Shown here piece by piece: positions 8,252 through 16,733 of a DNA stretch of 64,000 nucleotides. The position numbers and the translations under genes were made by a program. The notes under the pieces are model-generated. The model did not search any database. It was not told the DNA's origin and saw nothing but the letters and a program-made list of their open reading frames with translations. Source of the stretch: Lysobacteraceae bacterium. Its GTDB lineage: Bacteria; Pseudomonadota; Gammaproteobacteria; Xanthomonadales; Rhodanobacteraceae. The stretch lies in NCBI GenBank assembly GCA_028866435.1, contig JAGWIC010000003.1, forward strand, positions 1 through 64,000. Direction: 5' to 3'. How positions within the stretch are numbered: position 1 is the first letter of the stretch; each line of letters begins with the position of its first letter.

Positions 8252-8361
8252 GGTGGCCCCGTCGGTCCCCCCGCGACGATAGTTCGCAAACTCCGCCAGG
8301 TCCGGAAGGAAGCAACGGTAGCGAATGATTCGGGTGCCGGGGTGTGGCTGGCGGGGCCGCC
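8252..8361 (+). ncRNA. ffs: Signal recognition particle RNA (4.5S)
   Basis: The bacterial small SRP RNA. The apical domain is recognisable in GTTCGCAAACTCCGCCAGG, TCCGGAAGGAAGCAAC (GGAA tetraloop with the Ffh-binding AGCA side) and GGTAGCGAA. The ends pair as GGTGGCCCCG (8252-8261) with CGGGGCCGCC (8352-8361). It guides cotranslational membrane insertion with Ffh. The order tRNA-Ser, SRP RNA, dnaX is the arrangement expected in Xanthomonadales; exact ends are estimated from the terminal helix. Confidence 0.92.
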
Positions 8362-8437
8362 GCCATTTCGGGGCGCGCTTTACTGACTTGTCTTCGCCGA
8401 CTTGGCACAATCGGCCTTTGCCCCCACGTTGGTAGCC

Positions 8438-10093
8438 ATGTCCTATCAGGTACTCGCCCGCAAGTGGCGCCCGCGCAAGTTCGCCGAACTGGTGGGCCAG
8501 GAGCACGTGGTGCGCGCGCTCACCAATGCGCTCGATAGCGGGCGCATGCACCACGCCTACCTGTTCACCGGCACCCGCGGCGTGGGCAAGACCACGATCG
8601 CGCGCATCTTCGCCAAGTCGCTCAATTGCGAACGCGGCCAGTCGGCCGATCCCTGCGGCGAGTGCTCGGTATGCACGGCGGTGGACGACGGTCGCTTCGT
8701 CGACCTGCTGGAGATCGACGCGGCCAGCAACACCGGCGTGGACGACGTCCGCGAGGTGATCGAGAACGCGCAGTACGCGCCCTCGCGTGGCCGCTTCAAG
8801 GTGTACCTGGTCGACGAGGTGCACATGCTGTCGAAGAACGCGTTCAACGCGTTGCTGAAGACGCTGGAGGAGCCGCCGCCGCACGTGAAGTTCCTGCTCG
8901 CCACCACCGACCCGCAGAAACTGCCGGTGACGGTGCTGTCGCGCTGCCTCAAGTTCAACCTGAAGCGGCTGCTGCCGGAGCAGATCTCCGGCCAGATGCG
9001 GCACATCCTGGGCGCGGAGAACATCGCCTACGAGGACGGCGCGATCGACGAGTTGGCCCGCGCGGCGGACGGCTCGCTGCGCGACGGCCTGTCCCTGCTC
9101 GACCAGGCGATCGCCTACGGCGGCGGTGCGCTGTACGCCGACGACGTGCGCACCATGCTGGGCAGCGTGGCGCGCGGCCAGGTGCTGGGCGTGCTCGACG
9201 CGCTGGCGGCGGGCGACGGCGCGCGTTTGCTGGCCGAGTGCACGCAGATCGCCTCGTACTCGCCGGATTTCGGCGGCGTGCTGGACGACCTGGCCGGCGT
9301 GCTGCACCGCTTGCAGCTGGTGCAGTTGATTCCGGGCTATCGGCCCGAGCAGGACGCGGACGAGGATCACGCGCTCGCCGCGCTGGCCGAACGGATCGCG
9401 CCCGAAGACGTGCAGCTGTATTACCAGATCGCCACCGCGGGGCGGCGCGACATGGCGCTCGCGCCGGACGCGCGCACGGGGTTCGAGATGGCCTTGCTGC
9501 GCATGCTGGCGTTTCGGCCGGGCGACGCCGCGGCGGCCGTGGCGACGGAGCGGCCCGCCGCGGCGAGCCTGCCCGCGCGGGTAGCGGCGGCGGTACCCGC
9601 CATGCCTGCCGCGACCGTGCCGGAGCGGCTGGCCGCCAGACCGCCGGTGGCGGCAGCGCCTGCCGCCGCCATCGCACGGGATGCCCGCGGCCTGCCGGAC
9701 TGGGAGGCGTTGATCGAGCGTGCCGGTCTGCGTGGCCCGTTCGGCCTGCTGGCGCAAAATGCGGTCCTGCGCGAACGCGATGGCCAGACGCTGGTGCTGG
9801 CGTTGCCGCCGGCGCACATGAGCCTGGCGGTGGAGCCGATGGTCAGCCAGATGGAGGAGCGCATCAGCCAGGCGCTGGGCGAGCGCATCCGGCTGCGGTT
9901 TGCCGTGCACAGCCAGGGCGCCGCCGCGGAAACGCCGGCCGCGCGCGCCGCACAGGCGCGCGACCATGCGCAGGCCAGCGCCGAGCAGGCGATCGAGGAC
10001 GATCCCCTGGTGCAGTCGATGAAGCGCGACTTTGGCGCGCGCGTCGTGCCGCAGTCGATCAAACCCTTTGACAGTGAATCCGGAGCCGTGTGA
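8438..10093 (+). CDS. dnaX: DNA polymerase III subunit gamma/tau
   Basis: Predicted 551-residue clamp-loader ATPase. Near the N-terminus it has YQVLARKWRPRKFAELVGQ, Walker A GTRGVGKTT, a zinc module with CGECSVC, Walker B VYLVDEVHMLS and the sensor region TLEEPPPHVKFLLATTDPQ. The C-terminal third is an alanine/proline-rich linker followed by a tau-like domain that contacts the polymerase and helicase. At 551 residues it is shorter than the enteric tau of about 640. I saw no A-rich slippery heptamer of the kind that makes gamma by frameshifting, so only the full-length product may be made. ATG 8438 is chosen because family proteins begin MSYQVLARKWRP. Its stop abuts ybaB. Confidence 0.97.
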   Translation: MSYQVLARKWRPRKFAELVGQEHVVRALTNALDSGRMHHAYLFTGTRGVGKTTIARIFAKSLNCERGQSADPCGECSVCTAVDDGRFVDLLEIDAASNTGVDDVREVIENAQYAPSRGRFKVYLVDEVHMLSKNAFNALLKTLEEPPPHVKFLLATTDPQKLPVTVLSRCLKFNLKRLLPEQISGQMRHILGAENIAYEDGAIDELARAADGSLRDGLSLLDQAIAYGGGALYADDVRTMLGSVARGQVLGVLDALAAGDGARLLAECTQIASYSPDFGGVLDDLAGVLHRLQLVQLIPGYRPEQDADEDHALAALAERIAPEDVQLYYQIATAGRRDMALAPDARTGFEMALLRMLAFRPGDAAAAVATERPAAASLPARVAAAVPAMPAATVPERLAARPPVAAAPAAAIARDARGLPDWEALIERAGLRGPFGLLAQNAVLRERDGQTLVLALPPAHMSLAVEPMVSQMEERISQALGERIRLRFAVHSQGAAAETPAARAAQARDHAQASAEQAIEDDPLVQSMKRDFGARVVPQSIKPFDSESGAV

Positions 10094-10416
10094 TGAGAGG
10101 ACAGATTGGTCAACTGATGCAGCAAGCCCAGCGCATGCAGGAAGACATGAAGCGGGCGCAGGAGGAGATCGCCCGGCAGGAAGTCACCGGCAGCGCCGGT
10201 GGCGGCCTGGTCAGCGTGGTGATGACCGGCGCGCACGAGGTGCGGCGGGTGCAGATCGACCGGCAGACGTTCGCCGACGATCCCGAGATGGCCGAGGACC
10301 TGGTGGCTGCGGCGATCAACGATGCCGTCAACAAGGTGGCCGAACTCAGCAAGGACAAGCTCGGCGGCGTCACCGCCGGGATGAACCTGCCGGCCGGCTT
10401 CAAGATGCCGTTTTGA
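10093..10416 (+). CDS. ybaB: YbaB/EbfC nucleoid-associated protein
   Basis: A 107-residue DNA-binding protein that forms tweezer-like dimers. The N-terminal helix GQLMQQAQRMQEDMKRAQEE, the central VTGSAGGGLVSVVMTGAHEVRRVQID and the C-terminal KLGGVTAGMNLPAGFKMPF are the family pattern. ATG 10093 overlaps the dnaX stop by one base (TGATG) with GGAG 7 bases upstream, so translation is coupled to dnaX. dnaX-ybaB-recR is a widely conserved cluster tied to replication and recombination repair. Confidence 0.95.
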   Translation: MRGQIGQLMQQAQRMQEDMKRAQEEIARQEVTGSAGGGLVSVVMTGAHEVRRVQIDRQTFADDPEMAEDLVAAAINDAVNKVAELSKDKLGGVTAGMNLPAGFKMPF

Positions 10417-10420
10417 AGAC

Positions 10421-10514
10421 AGGAGTGAGTGGAGAGGAGTGAGAAGAGAGAGAAGGCATCAATCTGCCGCTCTTTGCTTTTCTCTCACTCCTCACTCCTC
10501 TTCACTCATTTCTC
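10421..10514. repeat. Purine/pyrimidine inverted repeat between ybaB and recR
   Basis: A purine-rich arm made of GAGTGAG and GGAG blocks (10421-10456) faces a pyrimidine arm made of CTCACTC blocks (10476-10514), separated by about 19 bases. The arms can fold as a long imperfect hairpin in the dnaX-ybaB-recR transcript. No protein is encoded, and no Shine-Dalgarno is visible before recR because the 3' arm occupies that space. Confidence 0.6.
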
Positions 10515-10523
10515 GAATCGTCC

Positions 10524-11126
10524 ATGACCTCAGGCTCTTCCCTCCTCGCCGACCTGATCGAAGCGCTGCGCTGCCTGCCCGGCGTGGGCGGCAAGAGCGC
10601 ACAGCGGATGGCCTTCCATCTGCTGGAGCGCGAGCGCGAGCGGGGGTTGAGGCTGGCCGGCGTGCTGGAGCAGGCGATGCAGCGCATCGGCCATTGCGGG
10701 CAGTGCCGCAATTTCAGCGAGCAGCCGCTGTGCACGCTGTGCGCCAACGGCAGTCGCGACCGGCACACCCTATGCGTGGTCGAGACGCCCAGCGATCTGG
10801 CGGCGATCGAACAGGCCACCGGTTTTCGCGGCCAGTATTTCGTGCTGATGGGGCGACTGTCTCCACTCGACGGCATGGGGCCGGAGGAGCTGGGGCTGGC
10901 GCAGCTGGCCCAGCGTCTGGCCGAGGGTGAGGTCGAGGAAATGATCATCGCCACCAACCCCACCGTGGAAGGCGAGGCCACCGCGCATTACCTGGCCCAG
11001 CTGGCACGTGCCGGCGGCGTGCGGCCGACCCGCCTGGCGCATGGCGTGCCGCTCGGTGGCGAACTGGAGTATGTCGACCGCAGCACGCTGGCGCATGCGT
11101 TCGGCGGTCGCCAATTGCTGGATTGA
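10524..11126 (+). CDS. recR: Recombination mediator RecR
   Basis: A 200-residue protein of standard length. Order: helix-hairpin-helix ([20 protein letters not shown]), a four-cysteine zinc finger ([16 protein letters not shown]), a Toprim domain beginning [14 protein letters not shown] with [14 protein letters not shown], and a C-terminal Walker-like [19 protein letters not shown]. It works with RecO and RecF to load RecA on gapped DNA. It is the third gene of the dnaX cluster but is separated from ybaB by a 107-base gap filled by an inverted repeat. Confidence 0.97.
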   Translation: MTSGSSLLADLIEALRCLPGVGGKSAQRMAFHLLERERERGLRLAGVLEQAMQRIGHCGQCRNFSEQPLCTLCANGSRDRHTLCVVETPSDLAAIEQATGFRGQYFVLMGRLSPLDGMGPEELGLAQLAQRLAEGEVEEMIIATNPTVEGEATAHYLAQLARAGGVRPTRLAHGVPLGGELEYVDRSTLAHAFGGRQLLD

Positions 11127-11146
11127 AACCCCCAACGGAGTCCGTC

Positions 11147-11491
11147 ATGAGCGACACCATCTTCAGCAAGATCATCCGCCGCGAGATTCCTGCCGACATC
11201 GTCTACGAGAACGACGACGTGCTGGCCTTTCGCGACCTGAATCCGCAGGCGCCGGTGCACGTGCTGTTCATCCCGAAGCCGCCGCTGGCCACGCTCAACG
11301 ATGCGGTGGCGGGCGACGCCGGGCTGCTCGGCAAGTTGCTGCTGGCCGCGGCGGCATATGCGAGGCAGGAAGGCTTTGCCGAGCAGGGCTACCGCACGGT
11401 GATCAACACCAACGAGGATGGCGGTCAGACCGTGTACCACCTGCACCTGCACCTGCTGGCGGGGCGCCGCATGCACTGGCCGCCGGGCTGA
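11147..11491 (+). CDS. hinT: HIT family purine nucleoside phosphoramidase
   Basis: A 114-residue histidine-triad protein that hydrolyses AMP-lysine and aminoacyl-adenylate type phosphoramidates. The triad HLHLHLL is at residues 98-104, with His98, His100 and His102, preceded by NTNEDGGQTVY as in HinT proteins. ATG 11147 has GGAG six bases upstream; an in-frame ATG at 11123 inside the recR stop region lacks this and would add an unrelated N-terminus. It follows recR by 20 bases and is probably cotranscribed. Confidence 0.95.
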   Translation: MSDTIFSKIIRREIPADIVYENDDVLAFRDLNPQAPVHVLFIPKPPLATLNDAVAGDAGLLGKLLLAAAAYARQEGFAEQGYRTVINTNEDGGQTVYHLHLHLLAGRRMHWPPG

Positions 11492-11505
11492 GCGAGCCGG
11501 CCCGG

Positions 11506-11542
11506 ATGCAGGAACGCCGGCGTGGAGCCGGCGTTCCTGCAT
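11506..11542. terminator. 16-bp perfect hairpin between hinT and the convergent slp gene
   Basis: Arms 11506-11521 and 11527-11542 pair perfectly over 16 bp with loop GTGGA. It lies between two convergent genes and could stop transcription from both sides, although the following T-run is short (CTTATTTC on the plus side). Confidence 0.65.
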
Positions 11543-11546
11543 GCGC

Positions 11547-12137
11547 TTATTTCGGCGGTGGTGGCGGTGGTGGCTGACGCACCACGATCACCCGCGGCGC
11601 GGCCCAGTACGGGTAGCCCCATGGGCCGTAGAAGCCCGGTCCGAAGCCGGGGCCCCAGAACGGGTCGTAGTAGGCCGCCGGATAGGCCACATAACGCGGG
11701 CGCTTCGGCCACAGGTAGACGACATTGGCCTCGACGCGCGGGTAGGCGTAGTCGTAGTCGCCCACTTTCTTCGTCACCGTGCCATGCAAGGTGCCGGTAA
11801 CCGTCAACTCGCGTCCGCGAACGAAGACCTCGGGGTCGTAGAAGCCGGCACGGCAGGCGACGAAGCGGCCCATGTTCTCACCGGCGCTGCCGCCTTCCGG
11901 GCGGGCCTGGCTGTCCAGCGGCCGCGCCAGCAGGTAAAAGCAGGTCTGCTGCTGGCCGGGCTCGGTCTTGATGATCTCACCACCCCAGCGGACCTGGGTG
12001 CCGCCCGCGCCGCCTTGCTGCGCGGCGGCGGTGGAGAGGTTGGCGTAGTTGCCTTGCAGCGGCTGCGGAATGGTCGCGCACCCGCCCAACAGGGCGAGGG
12101 CAGCAGCCAGGGTGAGTGGGCGGTACAGGGAGTACAT
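11547..12137 (-). CDS. Slp-family outer membrane lipoprotein
   Basis: A 196-residue lipoprotein. The signal peptide ends in the lipobox LLGGC with Cys20 as the lipidated residue, and no Asp follows, so sorting to the outer membrane is expected. The body (LQGNYANLSTAAA, VRWGGEII, FVACRAGFYDPEVFVRGRELTVTGTL) matches the Slp/YeaY family, carbon-starvation lipoproteins of unclear function. The C-terminus is unusual: residues about 155-196 are rich in Tyr, Trp, Phe, Gly and Pro and end in seven prolines and Lys. ATG 12137 has GGAG at suitable distance; the ATG at 12155 does not. Confidence 0.88.
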   Translation of the reverse strand: MYSLYRPLTLAAALALLGGCATIPQPLQGNYANLSTAAAQQGGAGGTQVRWGGEIIKTEPGQQQTCFYLLARPLDSQARPEGGSAGENMGRFVACRAGFYDPEVFVRGRELTVTGTLHGTVTKKVGDYDYAYPRVEANVVYLWPKRPRYVAYPAAYYDPFWGPGFGPGFYGPWGYPYWAAPRVIVVRQPPPPPPPK

Positions 12138-12184
12138 GGGGTATCTCTCCTTCAAGGGCGATGGCGCGAGCCATCGTGTCGGTG

Positions 12185-14158
12185 CTATTTGACCACGTTG
12201 CGCACCCGAAAATTCCGCACGGCACGCTGAAAGTCCCGCAGGGGTTCAGGCGGTGGTTCGTGATGGGCATAGCGCAGTTGCAGGTAGCTCCTCATCAATA
12301 GCGAAATTTGCTCGCGCTGGGCCGGCAACGCGCGCGCGGCGCGACTCAGGTAGTGCCGCGGACCCTCGCCGGTCCGACGAACGATGCCCTGGCGCGCCAG
12401 TTTTCCTTCCAGCCGGTGCAGCGACGCCCGCAACGGATCGCGCGGCCGGCGCTGCCACAAGGCCCAGGCGAGCCCGATGGCAATGAACAGCAGGCTGCCC
12501 AGCGCCAGCAGCACCGCCAGCGTCTGCGTATCGGCATCGGCAATGCCGAACGGGGTCAGCAGGCCATGCTGGCGCAAGGCGTCGAAGCCGATAACGCCCT
12601 GATCCCACCATCGGTTGACAATGTCCCAGGGGTTGCGGACCACCTGCAGCCAGTCGCGGCGATACCAGCCCAACTGGTCGCCCGCCGCGGCGGCGGCCCC
12701 GAGGGTGACGCGCTGGGGGCGCACGGCGCCGGTGGGGTCGACCCGCACCCAGCCGCGGCCGTCGAGCCAGACCTCGCTCCACGCGTGCGCGTCGGAATTG
12801 CGCACCAGCAGGTAGTTGCCGAGCGTGTTCCAGTAGCCGCCCTGGTAGCCGGTCACCACGCGGGCGGGGACGCCGGCGGCGCGCATCAGCACGGTGAAGG
12901 CGGAGGCGTAGTGTTCGCAGAAGCCCGCGCGGGTATCGAACAGGAAGTCGTCGACGGCATCGCGGCCCAGCGGTGGCGGCGCCAGGGTGTAGCTGAAGCC
13001 GCCGTCGTGGAACAGGTTCAATGCGGCCTGCACGATGGCGGCGTCGTCCTTGCCGTAGTGCCGGCGCCACTGCGCGGCCAGCGCCAGCGTGCGCGGGTTG
13101 AAGTTCGCCGGCAGGCGCAGGCCGAGGCGTTGCGTGCGCGCGTCCAGCGCCGGTTGCAGGCGGTAACGCAGCGCCGATGTCAGGTGATAGGTCAGCGGGT
13201 CGTTGACCGGCTTGTCGGCCAGCACTTCGCGGTCGCGCAGCAGCACGGCCCCGGGCGGGGCGGTCAGCGGTACGTCGAGGGTGGGCAGGATGCGCTGGTG
13301 GCCGGGTTGCAGGCTAATCCGGTAGCCGACCGAGCCGGCGACCTCGACCGGCGCCGGCTGGCCGGCGGCCTGATGCTTGTCGTATCGCCAGCTGCGGCCG
13401 TCGTAGTCCCACATCACATAGGCGCGGAAATAGCGCTGGTCCGGCGGTGGCGGTGCCGCGTCGAAACTCACCCGCATGGCCGGCCGATCGTCGGTGAGCA
13501 GTTCGGTGAATTCGCCCGGACTCATGCTGTCGCTGAGTCCGCTGCGCGCCTGGTCGGCGGCGGGCGCGCCCCACAGCGGCGAACTCAACCGTGGCACCAG
13601 CAGGAAGCCGAGCAGTGCCAACGGCAGTGCGGCCGCGGAAAGCGCCACCGCGGGCAGCAGCGTTCGCGCCAGGCTGGTGCTCAGCTGCGCCGGCTGCATC
13701 GCGCGCAGCGTGGCCAGCGCGGGCAACAGGCCGAGTACGACGACGATGGTGGATACCAGGCCCTGGTCGAACAGCAGCGCGTCCATCAAGGTGAAGCAGG
13801 CAAAGCCGACCCCGACCCGCACGTCGCGCTCGGTTTCCGTTTCCAGCAGCTTGAGGATCAACAGCCCCACGGCAAGCGCCGTGCCGGGCGCGCGGCCGAA
13901 AACACTGCCGTACTGGGCGATCACCGCAAGGGTCAGCAGCAACAGCAGCGGGATTTTCAGCCAGCCCGGGGCCCGGGCGGAGCGCTGGCGCCGTTGCCAC
14001 CAGCGCCAGCCCAGGATCAGCGCGAGTGCGCCGCTGAGCGGAACCGGCAGATGCGGCGTGTGCAACGCCAGCACCAGCGCGCAGGTGAGGCTCAGCAGAT
14101 CGAAGCTGCGGGTGCCGATCGCCGGCTTGAGGGCGGTCTTGCCGGGCGCCGCGCTCAT
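12185..14158 (-). CDS. TgpA-like membrane transglutaminase (DUF3488)
   Basis: A 657-residue inner-membrane protein. About six membrane segments fill the first 200 residues (DUF3488), followed by a periplasmic transglutaminase-like domain with the triad region RAGFCEHYASAFTVLMRAAGVPAR (Cys), SDAHAWSEVW (His) and RVDPTGAV (Asp), then another membrane helix near 575-600 and a cytoplasmic tail. Pseudomonas TgpA is an essential protein of this type. ATG 14158 overlaps the stop of the DUF58 gene by four bases, so MoxR, DUF58 and TgpA form one coupled operon, a common trio thought to assemble or modify envelope proteins. Confidence 0.93.
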   Translation of the reverse strand: MSAAPGKTALKPAIGTRSFDLLSLTCALVLALHTPHLPVPLSGALALILGWRWWQRRQRSARAPGWLKIPLLLLLTLAVIAQYGSVFGRAPGTALAVGLLILKLLETETERDVRVGVGFACFTLMDALLFDQGLVSTIVVVLGLLPALATLRAMQPAQLSTSLARTLLPAVALSAAALPLALLGFLLVPRLSSPLWGAPAADQARSGLSDSMSPGEFTELLTDDRPAMRVSFDAAPPPPDQRYFRAYVMWDYDGRSWRYDKHQAAGQPAPVEVAGSVGYRISLQPGHQRILPTLDVPLTAPPGAVLLRDREVLADKPVNDPLTYHLTSALRYRLQPALDARTQRLGLRLPANFNPRTLALAAQWRRHYGKDDAAIVQAALNLFHDGGFSYTLAPPPLGRDAVDDFLFDTRAGFCEHYASAFTVLMRAAGVPARVVTGYQGGYWNTLGNYLLVRNSDAHAWSEVWLDGRGWVRVDPTGAVRPQRVTLGAAAAAGDQLGWYRRDWLQVVRNPWDIVNRWWDQGVIGFDALRQHGLLTPFGIADADTQTLAVLLALGSLLFIAIGLAWALWQRRPRDPLRASLHRLEGKLARQGIVRRTGEGPRHYLSRAARALPAQREQISLLMRSYLQLRYAHHEPPPEPLRDFQRAVRNFRVRNVVK

Positions 14159-15108
14159 GGCAGCCGCGCCAGCGCGTTCATGCAGCGCACGTGGTGGACC
14201 GGGCCACTGCCGCTGCCGATTTCCTCGGTGGGCAGCCACAGGCCGACCTGGCGCTGCTGCGAGTTCGCTTCGTTCAGCCAGCGGGCGAGCCGGGAGATCC
14301 GCGATTCGTCATCCATGCCACGCAGCTGGCGCCAGTCCAGTTGCCATTGCGGGCGCGACTGCGGTTGCTCGAAGTCCTTCACCATCAGGTGGTCATGGCG
14401 GGCGCTGGCTTTCCACGCGACATGCCGCTGCGGATCGCCGGCGCGGTAGTCGCGCAGCGCGGCCAGTTCGTCGCCGCGGTGCAGGCGCATGTGTTGCGCG
14501 TCTTCGGCCGGCGCCTGCGGCGGCGGGCCGGCGGCCTCGGGCCGCGGCCAGACCAGCACCGATTGCTCGGGATGCAGCCAGCTCCACGCACGGAACAGGC
14601 CCAGCGGCCAGGTGCTCCACAACCGCAGCCGCGGCAGCGCCTGCCAGCCGCGGATGTCGGTGTTCAGCATCAGCCTGACGGCGGTGGGCTGGTCGCCATC
14701 GAGCATGAAGGCGACTTCATTGTCTTCCAGGTCGATGCGAACGGCCTGCCGCAGCCGATCGGAGTGGAAGGTCAGGGTCAGCGCCAGCGGTTCGCCGGCG
14801 ACGGCATGGCCGGCGTCGATCTGCGCCAGTCGCAAGCCGTCGAGATCGCGGAAGGCCACCAGCATGCTGGCGGCCGCCGCCGCACCGAGCAGGCAGGTAA
14901 GCAGCAGGGCGGCGTTGTTGGAGTAATTCAGCGCGCCGACCAGCATCACCAGCAGCAAGGCGGAGAAGCCCAGGCCGAAGGCTGTCGGCACGATGTAGAT
15001 GCGGTGCCGGTGCAATGTGATGGGCAGCGGTTCGGGACGACGGTAGCGGGTGAGCGCGGGCAGCCGGCGCTCGGCCCATTGTTGCAGGCGCTGCAGCGTA
15101 CGGCGCAT
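14155..15108 (-). CDS. DUF58 domain protein
   Basis: A 317-residue membrane-anchored protein. Two hydrophobic segments lie near residues 38-85 (FGLGFSALLLVMLVGAL and ALLLTCLLGAAAAASML), followed by a soluble domain with the DUF58 motif ELAALRDYRAGDPQRHVAWKASAR. DUF58 proteins have a von Willebrand A-like fold and act with MoxR ATPases. ATG 15108 shares one base with the moxR stop (TGATG), so translation is coupled on both sides. Confidence 0.92.
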   Translation of the reverse strand: MRRTLQRLQQWAERRLPALTRYRRPEPLPITLHRHRIYIVPTAFGLGFSALLLVMLVGALNYSNNAALLLTCLLGAAAAASMLVAFRDLDGLRLAQIDAGHAVAGEPLALTLTFHSDRLRQAVRIDLEDNEVAFMLDGDQPTAVRLMLNTDIRGWQALPRLRLWSTWPLGLFRAWSWLHPEQSVLVWPRPEAAGPPPQAPAEDAQHMRLHRGDELAALRDYRAGDPQRHVAWKASARHDHLMVKDFEQPQSRPQWQLDWRQLRGMDDESRISRLARWLNEANSQQRQVGLWLPTEEIGSGSGPVHHVRCMNALARLP

Positions 15109-16049
15109 CAATCCACCGCCACCTCGGTCAGCAATTGGCGCGCCAGGGTGTCGCCGTTCGCTCCCCGCGCCGGCAGCAGCCGGTGCGCGGCCAGCGGCAC
15201 GAACAATGCCTGGATGTCTTCCGGCAGCACGTGGCCGCGGCCGCTGATCAGCGCCCAGCTGCGCGCTGCCGCGAGCAGGGCCAGGCCGGCGCGCGGCGAC
15301 AGGCCGGCGCGGATGTCGGGGTGTCGACGGCTTGCGGCCAGCAGGGCCTGCAGGTAGTCGAGCAGGGCGCTACTGGCGGTGATGGCCTGGGCCTGGCGGT
15401 TGAGGGCAGTCAACGCGGCGCCGTCGAGTTGCGGGGCAAGCTCGGCCAGCATGTCGCGGCGATCGACGCCGCTGAGCAGGGCGCGTTCCGCGCTGGCGTC
15501 GGGATAGTCCAGCGACAGCCGCAGCATGAAACGGTCCAGTTGCGAATCGGGCAGCGGGAAGGTGCCGTTGAGGTCGAGCGGGTTCTGCGTGGCGACGACA
15601 AAGAAGGGCAGCGGCAGCGCATGGGTCTGGCCGTCCACGGTGACCTGGTTTTCGGCCATGGCCTCGAGCAGGGCGCTCTGGGTCTTGGGGCTGGCGCGGT
15701 TGATCTCGTCGGCCAGCAGCAGGCCGGTGAAAATCGGGCCTGGATGAAAGCGGAACTGCCCGGTTTCGCGCTCGTACACGCTGACGCCGATGATGTCCGA
15801 CGGCAGCAGGTCGCTGGTGAACTGCACGCGCTGGAAATCCAGCGAGAACGTGGCCGCCAGCGCGTGTGCCAGGGTGGTCTTGCCGACCCCGGGCACGTCC
15901 TCGAGCAGCAGGTGGCCGCCGGCGACCAGGCAGGTGAAGGCCAGCTTGACCTGGCGAGGCTTGCCCAGCAGCACGCGGTTGACCTGGGCGATGGCGGCAT
16001 CCAGCCGCTGGCGCAGCGGCGCGTCGTGTGGCTGGGTCATGGCGGACAT
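15108..16049 (-). CDS. MoxR-family AAA+ ATPase
   Basis: A 313-residue AAA+ chaperone-like ATPase. Walker A is LLLEDVPGVGKTTLAHALA, the MoxR insert QFTSDLLPSDIIGVSVYE follows, Walker B is GLLLADEINRASPKTQSALLEAM, and sensor 1 is VVATQNPLDLNGTFPLPDSQLDRF. MoxR proteins help mature partner proteins with von Willebrand-like domains; the DUF58 and transglutaminase genes immediately downstream are the usual partners. Alternative ATG 16040 (MTQPHD) would shorten it by three residues. Confidence 0.95.
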   Translation of the reverse strand: MSAMTQPHDAPLRQRLDAAIAQVNRVLLGKPRQVKLAFTCLVAGGHLLLEDVPGVGKTTLAHALAATFSLDFQRVQFTSDLLPSDIIGVSVYERETGQFRFHPGPIFTGLLLADEINRASPKTQSALLEAMAENQVTVDGQTHALPLPFFVVATQNPLDLNGTFPLPDSQLDRFMLRLSLDYPDASAERALLSGVDRRDMLAELAPQLDGAALTALNRQAQAITASSALLDYLQALLAASRRHPDIRAGLSPRAGLALLAAARSWALISGRGHVLPEDIQALFVPLAAHRLLPARGANGDTLARQLLTEVAVD

Positions 16050-16133
16050 CGCTGCTCCGGGAAACGGGTAGGGTCGTGGCGTGACGGCGGTTGACGGGCG
16101 GTCAGTGTAACGGCCGCCGACGGCGGGTTCTGC

Positions 16134-16733
16134 TCAGGGCAATTCGATACCTGTCTCGCGCAACAGCCGCGCCAGCGCGATCAGCGGCAAGCCGATCAGC
16201 GCGGTGGGGTCGTGGCTGTCGATCGACTCGAACAGGCTGATGCCGAGGCCTTCGCATTTGAAGCTGCCGGCACAGTCGAGTGGTTGCTCGCGTTCGACAT
16301 AGCGTTCGATTTCCCCGGCGGCCAGGGACCTGAAGCGTACGCAGGTGTGGTCCACATGGGTCCATTGCCGGTGCTGGCGGGTATCGAGCAGGCACACCGC
16401 CGTATGGAAATGCACCTCGCGCCCCGAGCAGGCGGCCAGTTGTGCCCGCGCGCGGGCGGCGCTGCCGGGCTTGTCCAGCATCCGGCCGGCCAGCTCCGCC
16501 ACCTGGTCCGAGCCGATCACCAGGGCGTCGGGCCAGTCGCGGGCCACCGCCGCAGCCTTGGCGATGGCCAGGCGCAAGGCCCGGTCCGCCGGCGACTCAT
16601 GCGGAAGCGGCGCTTCATCGGTACCCGGCGCCGACTGTTCGAAACCGGCAAGCAGTCGCCGCAGCAACTCGGCGCGATAGCGGGAGGTCGAGCCCAGCAC
16701 GATCCGGGGCAACGGCATGGAAAGGCGGCTCAT
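16134..16733 (-). CDS. yceF: Maf-like 7-methyl-GTP pyrophosphatase
   Basis: A 199-residue nucleotide pyrophosphatase of the Maf family. It has the N-terminal LGSTSRYRAELLRRL, then ESPADRALRLAIAKA, VIGSDQVAELAGRML and CAGSFKCEGLGISLFESI, the pattern of the YceF subgroup that cleaves modified nucleotides such as 7-methyl-GTP. It is divergent from yceD-rpmF, as in enteric bacteria, supporting the subgroup choice. The start overlaps the stop of the small membrane protein gene upstream by four bases. Confidence 0.9.
   Translation of the reverse strand: MSRLSMPLPRIVLGSTSRYRAELLRRLLAGFEQSAPGTDEAPLPHESPADRALRLAIAKAAAVARDWPDALVIGSDQVAELAGRMLDKPGSAARARAQLAACSGREVHFHTAVCLLDTRQHRQWTHVDHTCVRFRSLAAGEIERYVEREQPLDCAGSFKCEGLGISLFESIDSHDPTALIGLPLIALARLLRETGIELP

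Noticed and set aside
8438-10093. Programmed frameshift site in dnaX.
   Set aside because: I saw no A-rich slippery heptamer with a downstream stem in the expected region.
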